From: Bin87 sp964347975
GTDB lineage: Bacteria > Chloroflexota > Dehalococcoidia > Lucifugimonadales > UBA3495
Assembly (NCBI GenBank): GCA_964347975.1
Contig: CAYGAY010000007.1
Coordinates: 1-64,000, forward strand
DNA length: 64,000 nt
Reading direction: 5' to 3'
The translations under genes were made by a program, and so were the position numbers. Every line of letters starts with the position of its first letter. Within the stretch, counting starts at the first letter, position 1. Shown here in pieces: positions 1-9,185 of the stretch. Below the pieces are notes generated by a model. It did not search any database. It was not told the origin of the DNA and saw only the letters and a program-made list of their open reading frames with translations.

Positions 1-155
1 AAACCTGCTACAAGATGTTGTCACTTTCAGGGTGGAGTTTGTCAACACGCCCTAGCCTAATCTACGCGCCGCCGCGGTCAAACTGATGGCCGCGAGAAGA
101 TCCAACGCACTTGAACCAGTCGGTTTTTGGTCGCTGTGTCGGCCCGCCACCATCT

Positions 156-1292
156 CTACCCCGCCACCAGCATCTCGTCGGTGCTTATCAGGGGCGACAG
201 CAGCCGCGGCCCGTCCTCCGTAACCAGCGCCATGTCCTGGAGGTGCCAGCAGGGGCCGATGTGGGGTTCCAGGGCCACCACCATGCCCTCTTCCAGGACG
301 CGCTCGCTGGAGGGGACCATATACGGTTCCTGCTGGTGCCACCAGGCGCCTACGCCGTGGCCGGCCAGGGCGACGTTGCCCGGGAAGCCGGCCTCGTGGA
401 AGGCGTCGTTGGCAAAGTGGTAGATGTCCGCCGTCCGCGCGCCGGGGAGGCACCGGTCGATGGTGGCGCGGTAGATGTCGCGCACGACCCGATAGGTCCG
501 TTTCTGCTCGTCCGAGGGCGGGCCGACGCAGACGCTGCGGGACTGGTGGCCGGGATAGCCGTTGAGGTAGGCAACGTAATCGTTGCGGATGATGTCGCCG
601 GCCCGGAAGGGCAGGTCGCTTTCGCCGCCGTAGCCCACGGTGTTGCGGCTGGAGTTCAGGATGCCGTGGGCCCAGTTGGCGCCCCGGCGCAGGCAGCTCT
701 CGATGATGCGGCTGTGCACCAGCCGTTCCGTGTCGCCGGGCCGCACCGTGGGCAGCGCCTCCAGGTAGGCTTCGTCCAGCAGCCGTGCGCCGGCTTCCAG
801 GGCCGCTACCTCTTCGGGCGTCTTGATCCAGCGCACCCGGTCCATCAGTTCCGTGCTGTCCACGATGCGCGCTTTGGGCAGCAGACGGCCGATTTCCTCC
901 CAGCGGTTGGCGCTGACGTAGCTCTTCTCGAACCCGATGGTCTCCTCGGCCAGGCCCATCTGCCGCAGCACGTCGGCGGCCCGCCGGTAGGGCGATTCCG
1001 CGTAGTCATCCACCACCTCGATGCGTTCCAGCCACGAGTCGCGTCGGGCCAGGGGCGCGGCGTAGGAGTTCAGCGCCAGCGCCGGCTCGCCCACGCGCGG
1101 CCACACCAGCAGCACCTCCCGCGGCGAATCGGGAAACTCCAGGTGTCGCGCCAACGTGCCGGGATAGGCGAAGCCGGCCAGGTAGGTGAAGTTCTTGCCC
1201 GAGCGGGCGACGATGGCGGACACGCCCTCCTCGTCCATCAGCCGGTGCAGCCGTTCCACGTTGGCGATAATCTTGCCGAAAGCGTTGGCCAT
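156..1292 (-). CDS. M24-family (Xaa-Pro peptidase/creatinase-like) protein
   Basis: A 378-residue cytosolic protein with the two-domain layout of the M24 'pita-bread' family: an N-terminal creatinase-type domain (about 1-150) and a C-terminal catalytic domain. Visible landmarks are NDYVAY, the GHGVG histidine motif and the ALEPHIG glutamate. Of the five usual metal ligands the second Asp appears replaced by His (in NGYPGHQSRS) and the last Glu by Gln (in WHLQDMALV), so an ordinary two-metal aminopeptidase site looks incomplete. Creatinase relatives work without metals, so a hydrolase on a small amide or amidine is possible. The substrate cannot be named. The bases before it (1-155) show no gene. 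Confidence 0.85.
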   Translation of the reverse strand: MANAFGKIIANVERLHRLMDEEGVSAIVARSGKNFTYLAGFAYPGTLARHLEFPDSPREVLLVWPRVGEPALALNSYAAPLARRDSWLERIEVVDDYAESPYRRAADVLRQMGLAEETIGFEKSYVSANRWEEIGRLLPKARIVDSTELMDRVRWIKTPEEVAALEAGARLLDEAYLEALPTVRPGDTERLVHSRIIESCLRRGANWAHGILNSSRNTVGYGGESDLPFRAGDIIRNDYVAYLNGYPGHQSRSVCVGPPSDEQKRTYRVVRDIYRATIDRCLPGARTADIYHFANDAFHEAGFPGNVALAGHGVGAWWHQQEPYMVPSSERVLEEGMVVALEPHIGPCWHLQDMALVTEDGPRLLSPLISTDEMLVAG

Positions 1293-1375
1293 GACACTCT
1301 CCCTCGTTCCACGGCGGAACCCGTTTTATGCTTCACACCGCCGCCCCCTCGCTGACAATCTACCACCCTTCACGC

Positions 1376-1525
1376 CTTCATGCGTACCCGCTTTTGTCAT
1401 TGCAAGCGAAGCGCGGCAATCTCGTCAGCATAGCGGGGCTTGAAGTGGAAAGCCGATAACGCCTCAATGAGATTGCCGCGAATGGTCTGACGGCATTCAG
1501 GCAAAGACCGGCGCGCAAATTGGAA
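1376..1525 (+). repeat. Repeat family A, copy 1 (diverged)
   Basis: Begins with the family left end (TCATGCGTACCCGCTTTTG), followed by TCATTGC and a GGCAATCTC core. Its right side is diverged. About 50 bases of the interior (from GCGCGGCAATCTCGTCAG) recur in inverse orientation near 9080-9135, so copies 1 and 2 form a closely related subtype. It fills most of the gap between the M24 gene and the epimerase. Confidence 0.75.
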
Positions 1526-1627
1526 CGCTGCCAGCGGCCGGCCGTTGGTTGCCCCATCCTACGGTTTCAATTACGATAGGATGGAGAAACCGGCACGCTT
1601 GCGGCCCGGGTTTGAGGGTGAATTTCA

Positions 1628-2656
1628 TTGGCAGAAGTTACCAAGACCAAGGCGTTGGTAACCGGCGGGGCCGGTTTTATTGGATCGCACCTGGTCAACC
1701 GGTTGCTGGAGGACGGTTACGAGGTGGTGGTGGTGGACAACCTCACCACGGGTCAGCTGCGCAATCTGAATCACCAGGCCGCCTTTTACCACGTTGAACT
1801 GAACGACGTAAGGCTGGATCAGATTTTACAGCGGGAGCGTCCGGAGATCGTATTTCACCTGGCGGCCCAGAGCAGCGTCCGCCAATCGGCCATTGACCCG
1901 GTGGCCGACGCCGATGCCAACGTGGTGGGCACCATTCGGCTGCTGTCCGTGGCGGCCTCGGAGGGTGTGGAGAAGTTCATCTTCTCCTCCACCGGGGGGG
2001 CGATTTACGGCGATCCGGACGACATTCCCTGCGACGAGGGGACGCCGGTGCATCCGTTGACCCCCTACGGCTTGTCCAAGCGCGTGGGTGAGCAGTACCT
2101 GGAACTGTTTCGTGAAACCTACGGCCTGGATTACACGATACTGCGCTATGCCAACGTGTATGGTCCGGGACAGAATCCCAACGGCGAAGCGGGGGTCGTG
2201 GCTATCTTCGCCGGCATGATGCTGGAGGGAGAGCAGCCCCGCATCTACGGAGACGGCCGGCAGGAACGGGATTTCGTGTACGTTTCCGACGTGGTGGAAG
2301 CGAACCTTGCCGCCATCCGTCGCGGCCAGGGTCGGACCTACAACATCGGCGCCGGGGAGCCGGTTTCCGTCGGGCGGATTTACTCCCTGTTGCAGGAGAT
2401 CACCGGGTTTGACCAGGAGCCTGATTACCGCCCCCGGCGGGCCGGCGAGGTCCGCAACATTGCTCTTGATTCCAGCCTGGCCCAGCGGGAACTGCGCTGG
2501 AAACCGGAAGTGTCGCTGGAGGAGGGGCTGCGCCGGACCGTGGCGCACCTCCGGGCGGCGCTGACCGAGCGCCCGTCGCGCTCCGGCGGCAGCCTGGAAC
2601 GCCGTCGCCCGCAATCGCCTCCGGCGTCTTCCCCGACCGGCGAACCCGCCGCATAA
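1628..2656 (+). CDS. NAD-dependent nucleotide-sugar epimerase (UDP-glucose 4-epimerase type)
   Basis: An extended short-chain dehydrogenase of 342 residues. The Rossmann motif GGAGFIGSH lies near residues 13-21, and the catalytic Tyr-x3-Lys is in YGLSK. It probably interconverts UDP- or dTDP-hexoses for cell-surface glycans, using tightly bound NAD. I place the start at TTG 1628 because the Rossmann fold begins at once after it and GAGGGTG upstream can serve as ribosome-binding site. The last 30 residues are a basic, proline-rich tail not needed by the fold. The exact sugar is unknown. trxB follows after about 38 bases. Confidence 0.85.
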   Translation: MAEVTKTKALVTGGAGFIGSHLVNRLLEDGYEVVVVDNLTTGQLRNLNHQAAFYHVELNDVRLDQILQRERPEIVFHLAAQSSVRQSAIDPVADADANVVGTIRLLSVAASEGVEKFIFSSTGGAIYGDPDDIPCDEGTPVHPLTPYGLSKRVGEQYLELFRETYGLDYTILRYANVYGPGQNPNGEAGVVAIFAGMMLEGEQPRIYGDGRQERDFVYVSDVVEANLAAIRRGQGRTYNIGAGEPVSVGRIYSLLQEITGFDQEPDYRPRRAGEVRNIALDSSLAQRELRWKPEVSLEEGLRRTVAHLRAALTERPSRSGGSLERRRPQSPPASSPTGEPAA

Positions 2657-2694
2657 GAGGCGGAACCCACCACTCAACAGGAGGGACCAAGTCG

Positions 2695-3615
2695 ATGGCA
2701 AAGGATTACGACGTTGTGATTCTCGGCGCCGGCGCCGCCGGTATGTCGGCCGGGCTTTATTCCACCCGGGCCATGATGAGCACGCTGATGATAGAGAGCA
2801 TCGGTCCGGGCGGGCAGCTCTTGATCACCGACGATATAGAGAATTATCCCGGGTTCCGGGAAGGCGTGAAAGGCATGGAACTGGCTGACGAGATGTACAA
2901 CCAGGCGGAGCGGTTCGGCGCCGAGATGGAGTTTGCCGAGATCGAGGCGGTGGACAATCTCTACGACGACCGCAAGCTGGTTCGCACCTCAGAAGGCGAC
3001 TTCACGGCGCGGGCCCTCATCATCGCCACCGGCGGTTCCCACAACAAGCTGGGGGTGCCGGGCGAGGACGAGTTCAGCGGCCGGGGGGTGTCCTACTGCG
3101 CGGTATGCGACGGCAACTTCTTCCGGGGCCAGGACGTGGTGGTCGTTGGCGGCGGCGACTCGGCTATGGACGAGAGTTTCTACCTCACCGGCATCTGCAA
3201 CTCAGTAACCATCATCCATCGCAGAGACGAATTGCGCGCCACCAAGGTGTTGCAGGACCGGGCCTTTGCCAACCCCAAGTACAAATGGCTGTGGAGCCAC
3301 GTTGTCGAGGAGTTCGTGGGCAACGACGTGCTGGAGGCCGCTCGCGTCAAGGACCTGAAAACCGGCCAGGTGTACGACTACCCCACCGCCGCGGCCTTCG
3401 TGTACGTGGGCTTCCACCCCAACACCGAGTATTTCAAGGATAAGCTGGATATGGACGAGTTGGGCCACATCCGCAGCGACATCCATATGCGGACCAACAT
3501 CCCCAGGGTGTACGTGTGCGGCGACGCCCGGGCCGAATCCACCCGGCAGCTGGGCGCCGCAGTGGGCGACGGAATCACCGCCGCCCTGGCGGCCTTCCAC
3601 GATCTTTCATCCTGA
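2695..3615 (+). CDS. trxB: Thioredoxin reductase
   Basis: An NADPH- and FAD-dependent low-molecular-weight thioredoxin reductase of 306 residues. The FAD-binding motif GAGAAGMSAG is at the N-terminus. The redox-active pair is in CAVCDG, with cysteines at residues 135 and 138, the same numbering as in E. coli TrxB. The NADPH-binding motif GGGDSAMDE follows, and the C-terminal FAD motif is CGDARAES. It keeps thioredoxin reduced in the cytosol. A strong AGGAGG site precedes ATG 2695. No thioredoxin gene is adjacent. Confidence 0.95.
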   Translation: MAKDYDVVILGAGAAGMSAGLYSTRAMMSTLMIESIGPGGQLLITDDIENYPGFREGVKGMELADEMYNQAERFGAEMEFAEIEAVDNLYDDRKLVRTSEGDFTARALIIATGGSHNKLGVPGEDEFSGRGVSYCAVCDGNFFRGQDVVVVGGGDSAMDESFYLTGICNSVTIIHRRDELRATKVLQDRAFANPKYKWLWSHVVEEFVGNDVLEAARVKDLKTGQVYDYPTAAAFVYVGFHPNTEYFKDKLDMDELGHIRSDIHMRTNIPRVYVCGDARAESTRQLGAAVGDGITAALAAFHDLSS

Positions 3616-3633
3616 CGGGCTTACGCCTGAGGC

Positions 3634-4620
3634 TTACGCCCCGGCCGCCGGCGCCAGTTCACCGATGATCTGCTGGTGGGCCGGCTCCGGCCGGTTCCGC
3701 ACCACCAGCGCCGGAGCGTTGGAGTGGCGCACCACCCGGTCGGTTACGCTGCCCAGCAGCATACGACCGATGCCGCTGCGGCCATGGGTGGTCATCACAA
3801 CCAGGGTCTTATGGTCGGCGGCCTGGTCGATGATGGCCTGCGCGGGACTCTCGTGGCGTAGATGCAGGATGTCGATGCGGCCGGCGTCGGGGCGCTGGGC
3901 AGCCAGCCGGCGCTGCGCCCCGGTCAGGTAATCGGTCGCCGCTTCCGCATCGGCTCGCATCAGGTCATCTACCCAATTCGCCGGGGAAGGTCCCGTTACG
4001 GCCCTCGGCCCGGTCAGGTGCCTTCGGTAGTACTCCCGGGTGTGCGTAACCCGGGCCAGCGCAACGGCGGCGCCCACGACGGCGGCCAGGCTGAAGGCGT
4101 GTTCCAGGGATGTCTCCGCCAGCTCCGAACCGTCCAAAGGAACCAGCACAGTTTCGATGGCAATCTCCGATGACGCCGCCACGGCGGCGGCGCGGACGAT
4201 GAGCATGGGATTGGGTACGATATGGAGCACCTTGTCGGCCACGCTGCCCAGCGCCCAGCGGGTGACGCCGCCCCGGCCGTGGGTGGACATCACGATCAGA
4301 GCGTCGGGGTCGGCGTTGGCCCGGTCCGCGATTGCCTGGTGCGGCGCCCCCGGCAGCGTTGCCGACGAAACGGCGTACCCTGCCGTCCGCAGCGCTTCCG
4401 CAACCCCGGCGATATAATGCTCCGAACGCCGTCGCGCCTCATCCAGCATCGCGTCCAGGGCATACATCGACCCTTGGTTGTGCATCGCCGGCGGAAGAAC
4501 GTCAAAGGCTTCCACCAGTTCGATGGGGATTGACAGCCCTCGGGCCACCAATTGGGCGTAGGGCAGGGCCCGCTCGGCGAGTTCCGAGCCGTCGAGGGGA
4601 GCTATCACTTTGGAGTACAT
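3634..4620 (-). CDS. Universal stress protein with two UspA domains
   Basis: A 328-residue tandem UspA protein. Each half carries the ATP-binding signature of the family: MSTHGRGGVTRWALGS in the first domain and MTTHGRSGIGRMLLGS in the second. The first domain starts right at the N-terminus (VIAPLDGSELAERAL) and the second after about residue 160 (VLVPLDGSELAETSL). Such proteins bind ATP and are induced by starvation or redox stress. It converges with trxB, the stop codons lying about 18 bases apart. Confidence 0.92.
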   Translation of the reverse strand: MYSKVIAPLDGSELAERALPYAQLVARGLSIPIELVEAFDVLPPAMHNQGSMYALDAMLDEARRRSEHYIAGVAEALRTAGYAVSSATLPGAPHQAIADRANADPDALIVMSTHGRGGVTRWALGSVADKVLHIVPNPMLIVRAAAVAASSEIAIETVLVPLDGSELAETSLEHAFSLAAVVGAAVALARVTHTREYYRRHLTGPRAVTGPSPANWVDDLMRADAEAATDYLTGAQRRLAAQRPDAGRIDILHLRHESPAQAIIDQAADHKTLVVMTTHGRSGIGRMLLGSVTDRVVRHSNAPALVVRNRPEPAHQQIIGELAPAAGA

Positions 4621-4657
4621 GGCGGTCTCTCCTACCTGCTCTTGAATTCGTCAGAAT

Positions 4658-4990
4658 ATGGAACAACCTTCTGGCAGGAATCGCAACCGGGCAATGCTGA
4701 CCCTGGCGCTGTTGCCGGCGTTGCTCGGCGCGGGGTTGGCGCTGTCCGGGGTTCACGTTCATCCCCTGGCGGCCGCCGGCTTTTATGGGGCCGGGATCCT
4801 GGCCATGGCGTTGGCCTGCTTCGGATTGGCGGCCCTGCTGGCGGTTTTCGACCGGAGGAGGCTGAAGCTGCTGTTTTGGAGCCATACCTTCAACTCGGAC
4901 GAACCGCCGGAAACCGGCCCGCCCGTCGAAAAAACTCAGCGTGGCGGTGAAGGCGAACCCGAATGCGGACGGGAAGAGCAACACCGATAG
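4658..4990 (+). CDS. Small two-helix membrane protein
   Basis: A 110-residue protein of unrecognised family. Two hydrophobic segments, about residues 13-33 and 37-62, are followed by a basic turn (DRRRLK) and a polar, proline- and glutamate-rich tail likely to face the cytosol. It is divergent from the universal stress gene with a short shared upstream region. The GC-rich hydrophobic reading frame could arise by chance, so confidence is moderate. Confidence 0.5.
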   Translation: MEQPSGRNRNRAMLTLALLPALLGAGLALSGVHVHPLAAAGFYGAGILAMALACFGLAALLAVFDRRRLKLLFWSHTFNSDEPPETGPPVEKTQRGGEGEPECGREEQHR

Positions 4991-5044
4991 GGCGACGCCG
5001 ATGGGGTTCACAGCAGCGGACTCCGGCTCCGGCGATTGGCGGAT

Positions 5045-6157
5045 TTACGCGGGAATCTCGAAGTCAAAGGCGCCCGCGGTAAGTTGAACCGGGCCGTCCT
5101 CGCCAAGAAAGAAAGTGTCCTCGATCCGCACGCCGCCTACCCCCTGGATTGAAAGCACCGAATGGCCCACGGTTACGGTCATATTGCGACACAGCTCCAC
5201 CCTTCCGTCGGCGGGATGAATGGTCGGGCGCGGCTTCTCTTCAAAATCCAGGCCGATGCTGTGGCTGATACCGGAAACGTAGTAGTCGCCATATCCCGCG
5301 GCGGCGAAGACTTGCTGTGCCGCGATGTCAATGTCTCGGTTGCGTACTCCCACTTTCAGCGCTGCAACCCCGGCTGCCTGAGCCTTGCGGTAAGTATCAA
5401 TCATGTGGCGCTGGTCGTCGGTGGCGGTTCCGACGACGAAGGTTCGAGTCATTGCAGCGCAGTAGCCCCGATACTGCGGCACCACGTCGATTACCACCAG
5501 GTCGCCACGTTCGATCTCCTTGTTGGATACCGTACCGTGCAGCCACCCGGAACGCGCGCCCGAGTTCACGAAGACGGGGACGGCAACTCCCTGCCCGCCG
5601 GCCTGGCGCATCGCGTACTCGATCTCGGCGCCCACTTCGTTTTCCGTGACCCCAGGTTTCAGGAAACTGACCGCGGCTGCAATGCCGACGCCGGCGATCT
5701 GTGCCGCCTTGCGGATCAACTCCACCTCGTCCGGGCCCTTCACCATGCGGAGCTCGTCCATGACCGGCGCGATGTCCACGACATCCACCTGTGGGTTGGC
5801 GCGTTGGAAAAGGTTGAGCAGGAAGGCCGGCGTGTTGAACCACATCTGGACACCCACCGTCATCCGATCCTTGCCCGACGCCATGCCCCGCATCACTCCG
5901 ACCACGTCCTTGATCTGCTGACCAACCGTGCCGAAGATCTTGACGTCTGCAACGCCCAGTGACGCCTTTACCTCTTCCTCCTCGCCCTGGAAGGTGATGA
6001 CGATGGGCTGGCCCATGGCCGGGATTAGTGCCCGCGGCTGGAAACGGTCTTCGCCGAAGAAATAAATGTAATCGTCGTGGGTCAGGATCAGATATGCGTC
6101 AATTCCTTGCTCGCGCATACGTTGCTGGGCATCTTGCACCCGCTTTTTGTTGAGCAT
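5045..6157 (-). CDS. M24-family Xaa-Pro peptidase-like protein
   Basis: A 370-residue protein of the same two-domain family as the gene at 156-1292, but only distantly similar to it. The catalytic-domain landmarks are GDLVVIDV, a TRTF strand, an SHSIGLDFEE histidine region and GVRIEDTFF. The usual second metal Asp before TRTF is Ala (CAAMTRTF), and the Glu of the usual EPG motif is replaced (TVTVGHSV). Two of five metal ligands are therefore missing. It may be a metal-independent hydrolase or a creatinase relative. No neighbour suggests a substrate. Confidence 0.82.
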   Translation of the reverse strand: MLNKKRVQDAQQRMREQGIDAYLILTHDDYIYFFGEDRFQPRALIPAMGQPIVITFQGEEEEVKASLGVADVKIFGTVGQQIKDVVGVMRGMASGKDRMTVGVQMWFNTPAFLLNLFQRANPQVDVVDIAPVMDELRMVKGPDEVELIRKAAQIAGVGIAAAVSFLKPGVTENEVGAEIEYAMRQAGGQGVAVPVFVNSGARSGWLHGTVSNKEIERGDLVVIDVVPQYRGYCAAMTRTFVVGTATDDQRHMIDTYRKAQAAGVAALKVGVRNRDIDIAAQQVFAAAGYGDYYVSGISHSIGLDFEEKPRPTIHPADGRVELCRNMTVTVGHSVLSIQGVGGVRIEDTFFLGEDGPVQLTAGAFDFEIPA

Positions 6158-6258
6158 CTTGACCTCCAGAGCGCGAAACGCTTTTTATCCATCGTCGTGG
6201 TCCTGGATTTCCAGCCGGATCACTGATACGTGAATAAATTGCTGAACCAGCCTCTCTA

Positions 6259-6288
6259 CCGTCATTCCCGCGCACGCGGGAATGACGG
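6259..6288. repeat. Short palindromic repeat (family B-like)
   Basis: A 14-bp perfect inverted repeat, CCGTCATTCCCGCG then CGCGGGAATGACGG, with a two-base loop, in the 270-base gap between the M24 gene and nirK. The TCATTCC...GGAATGA core recurs at about 11925, 18710 and 25660, marking a dispersed REP-like family. Confidence 0.7.
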
Positions 6289-6430
6289 GTTGTAATGTCG
6301 CCAAGGTTTAATGGTTTGCTCACGCGCCAGTAATTTGGTCCGGCGATGCGATTTCGGTCGGACCAAGCAGGGGATCCTCAACACCGTCGGTTGCTTCCCC
6401 CCATCCCCGGCGGGGCCAAAGTGGAAACGG

Positions 6431-7684
6431 TTACCGGATTGGGCCGGGCGGCTGCACCTGTTCCATCAGGTCGTTGTTCCACTCACCTTCCGCGACCAGG
6501 ATGGCCTTGGCGTCGTAGGCGAACGCCTCGATGAGGTTGTGGGACAGGTACACGTAAGTCCCCGGCTGGCGGATGGTATGGATGGACGCGCTGGCCGATC
6601 CGGCGGCGATGATCCACGTCTCCAGATCCAGCATCGGAGGGTCGTTGAACCCGCCACGCTCCCACACGTAATCGCCGTGTCCGCCGATCAGGTGGGGGTA
6701 GGACTGGCGGTTGGCCTGCGAGTGGACGATCAGCACGTTCTCACCCACGTTGGCGGTGAGCTGCCCCTCGCCCTGGAGCGCGCCGGTTACGCCGTTGAAC
6801 ACGATATGAGTTGGGATGAGGGTTTGCATCGCCGCCAGGTCATCGACCATGGACGCGTCGGCGCTGGCGTACCGCTTGAACTCGCCATTCTCATCCTGCG
6901 GCAGATAGTAGTCCTGTTCTCCGATGTAATAGGCCCGGTCGTAGCGCAGCGGATTGCCGGCCGGGTCTTTCAGTCCGCCCCTGGGCAATACCATGATGGC
7001 GCCGTTCATGCCGTGGGTGACGTGCCAGGGCACCATGGTGCCGCCGGGGGCGCAATGGTACACGAACACGCCGGGCTTGACGGCGCGGAAGCGCAGCACG
7101 ACTTGCTGGCCCGGCCCAACCTGGGTCAGGGAGCCGCCGCCCAATGCTCCCACGGAAGCGTGAAAGTCGATGTTGTGCAGCAGTTTGTTGCTGGACGGGT
7201 TCACCAGGGTCAGTTCCACGTAGTCACCCTCGTGCACCACGACGATGGGGCCGGGAACGGAGCCGTTGAAGGTGTAGGCCCACATGAACGCGCCGGGGGC
7301 GACCTCGATCTCCTTCTCCTCCACGACCATGCGGATTTCCACCACCCGGGGATCGCCGTCATAGACTTGCTCATGTTCGGGCAGGAAGGGCGGCGCCACC
7401 AGTTCCTGGGTTACTCGCTCCAGGTTGCTCACGTCCTGCGGCTCCCACTGGGCGGGGCCGTCCCAATAAGTGGACGTCCGGGCGGCCGTGGCCTCGGTGG
7501 CGCCGGTGGCGGGGACCGCCTCCGGGCTGGGCAGCGCGGTGGGCAGCGAAAACGCGGGCGTCGCGGCAGCCGAGGGGTCGTCGCCGCCGCGACAGGCAAT
7601 GCTTCCCGCAGTCAGCGCCACTGCAACCAGCAGCGCCATGGCGAGCCGTCGGGATCGGGGGACGGTCATCTTCTGCATTATCAT
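6431..7684 (-). CDS. nirK: Copper-containing nitrite reductase
   Basis: A 417-residue two-cupredoxin enzyme that reduces nitrite to nitric oxide outside the cytoplasmic membrane. The active-site Asp/His region is HNIDFHASVGALGGG. The type-1 copper ligands are in VYHCAPGGTMVPWHV. The second-domain active-site histidines are in PHLIGGHGDYVW and LSHNLIEAF. The N-terminus is a hydrophobic signal ending in GSIAC, so it is probably a lipoprotein, followed by an Ala/Pro/Thr-rich linker. All residues needed for catalysis are present. It shares its strand with a hypothetical gene 56 bases upstream. Confidence 0.95.
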   Translation of the reverse strand: MIMQKMTVPRSRRLAMALLVAVALTAGSIACRGGDDPSAAATPAFSLPTALPSPEAVPATGATEATAARTSTYWDGPAQWEPQDVSNLERVTQELVAPPFLPEHEQVYDGDPRVVEIRMVVEEKEIEVAPGAFMWAYTFNGSVPGPIVVVHEGDYVELTLVNPSSNKLLHNIDFHASVGALGGGSLTQVGPGQQVVLRFRAVKPGVFVYHCAPGGTMVPWHVTHGMNGAIMVLPRGGLKDPAGNPLRYDRAYYIGEQDYYLPQDENGEFKRYASADASMVDDLAAMQTLIPTHIVFNGVTGALQGEGQLTANVGENVLIVHSQANRQSYPHLIGGHGDYVWERGGFNDPPMLDLETWIIAAGSASASIHTIRQPGTYVYLSHNLIEAFAYDAKAILVAEGEWNNDLMEQVQPPGPIR

Positions 7685-7740
7685 TTCAAGTCTCCTCGTC
7701 GAAGCCGGAACCGGGTTGAGTCTCTCGACATCGGGGATAT

Positions 7741-8211
7741 TCAGCGGGAAGACGGCCCCGCCGGAGGGCCGCTCCAGTGGACGATGGCCTGAGCCAGGGC
7801 GTCCTCCAGATGTTCCTGGCCGGGCCGGGTGTCCTGGTGGTAGGCAGTCACGTGGACATAGTGGGGCCCGCCGGCCACGTCCGGGGTATCGTAACGGACG
7901 TGGATGGCATAGTCCGGCGTGTGGCGCCAGAATGAGCGCGCCGGCGCGGCATCCTGCTGGCCGATCTGCTCCCAGGCGTGAAGGGCGTCATACATCTGCT
8001 GGCGGGTGACCGGCCCCAGCGTCTCGCCGTCGGCGGAAATGATGTCGGCGGGAGCGATGGCCAAGGCGGCGGAAGTGGGGATCGAGCGCGCGGTGGCCCG
8101 GCGCCTCGCCAGGTCCAGGGCCGCCGCGATGTCAGCCGGCGGGATGTCGGGAAACTGTACGGCGATCCATTCTTCAATCTGCTGGGCAATTTGATCCGGT
8201 CTGGGCGTCAT
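7741..8211 (-). CDS. Hypothetical protein upstream of nirK
   Basis: A 156-residue soluble protein with no signal peptide and no family I recognise. The N-terminal half is helical and alanine-rich; the C-terminal half has a strand-like stretch (YAIHVRYDTP, GGPHYVHVTAYH) and a final helix ending in HWSG. It lies between hsp20 and nirK on one strand and could be co-transcribed with nirK, but nothing ties it to denitrification beyond position. Confidence 0.65.
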   Translation of the reverse strand: MTPRPDQIAQQIEEWIAVQFPDIPPADIAAALDLARRRATARSIPTSAALAIAPADIISADGETLGPVTRQQMYDALHAWEQIGQQDAAPARSFWRHTPDYAIHVRYDTPDVAGGPHYVHVTAYHQDTRPGQEHLEDALAQAIVHWSGPPAGPSSR

Positions 8212-8322
8212 GCTGGTTACTCCTTGCGGTCGGTTGCGTCGGCCGGCGTTGTGGCGGCGAGCCGGCCCGGGGGCGGGACTGAAACCGGCCCCCGGGCATA
8301 TGCCGACAGCGCCCCGCCGCCG

Positions 8323-8796
8323 TCAGGCCGCTTCGGCAGGGGCGCTGCCGGAGATCGGCAGCCGGCGGGTCTGGGCCGTTTCAGCCACGGGAACCTTTAC
8401 CGTCAGCACGCCGTCGTCCAGGGCCACGTTGGCTCCGTCCAGGTTCAGGTCGCTGGGCAGCCGGATGGTCCGGGCGAAAGAACCGCTGCGCCGCTCCCGC
8501 ATCAAGTACCCATCTTCCTGCTTCTCCACCTCCGTATGCCGGGACGCCCGCACCGACAGCGCCCGGTCGGGGCTGATGGACACGTCCACGTCATCCGCGG
8601 CAAACCCTGGCAGCGAGGCGGTCACCGTCAGCTCCTTGTCGTCCCGGTGCACGTCCATGGGGATGGGCCAGCTCCCGGCGGGCTGAACTTCCTCGGTATC
8701 GTCCCGTCCGACCGGTCCCGGAAACTGACTGAACCAGAAGGGTTCAGCCATCCGGCGCCGCATTTCGCGGAAGGGGTCAAATCGCTGTATGGACAT
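8323..8796 (-). CDS. Hsp20/alpha-crystallin family small heat-shock protein
   Basis: A 157-residue small heat-shock chaperone that holds unfolding proteins in the cytosol. The alpha-crystallin domain spans about residues 40-135, with ELTVTASLPGFAADDVDVSI and the terminal GVLTVKVPVAE strand typical of the family. I chose ATG 8796 because AGGAGGAAC lies eight bases upstream; the longer reading frame starts inside the promoter. The N-terminus MSIQRFDPFREMRRRM is characteristic of bacterial Hsp20. Confidence 0.93.
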   Translation of the reverse strand: MSIQRFDPFREMRRRMAEPFWFSQFPGPVGRDDTEEVQPAGSWPIPMDVHRDDKELTVTASLPGFAADDVDVSISPDRALSVRASRHTEVEKQEDGYLMRERRSGSFARTIRLPSDLNLDGANVALDDGVLTVKVPVAETAQTRRLPISGSAPAEAA

Positions 8797-8863
8797 ACGC
8801 GTTCCTCCTGGGTTATCGGCTCGTTGGCCGAGGGTTGGGGTCCGGTTTCCTTCCGGTGATCCT

Positions 8864-8892
8864 AATTTACAAAATTGACGGGCTTTTGTCAA
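8864..8892 (-). promoter_or_regulatory. Sigma-70-type promoter for hsp20
   Basis: On the minus strand TTGACA (8887-8892) is separated by exactly 17 bases from TAAATT (8864-8869). A start about six bases further would leave a leader of about 60 bases before ATG 8796. No CIRCE inverted repeat is visible. Confidence 0.75.
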
Positions 8893-9002
8893 ATTATTGG
8901 CGATAATTTTATCAGTTAATATTCAATGAAGCATATCACTAACCATGTGGGATAACGTAGCAATAGCAACTGGTGAAAAGCCGGGGCGAACGCGGCAGGA
9001 TT

Positions 9003-9150
9003 TCTCACGCGCACCCAATTTGCGCACCGGTCATTGCGGGAATGCCGTCCGGCAATTCGCGGCAATTTCGTTGCGGCGTTAACGGCTTTCCACTTCAAGC
9101 CCCGCTATGCTGACGAGATTGCCGCGCTCGCTCGCAGTGACATTTTTGCA
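9003..9150 (-). repeat. Repeat family A, copy 2 (diverged, inverted relative to copy 1)
   Basis: A degenerate left end (CTCACGCGCACCCAATTT) is followed by a stretch that is nearly the reverse complement of copy 1 (1376-1525), including CGTTAACGGCTTTCCACTTC. It ends at CGCAGTGACA, just before the ilv promoter. Confidence 0.7.
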
Positions 9151-9185
9151 CGGGCCTAAACGGGCCTAACAGGACAGAATTTTCG

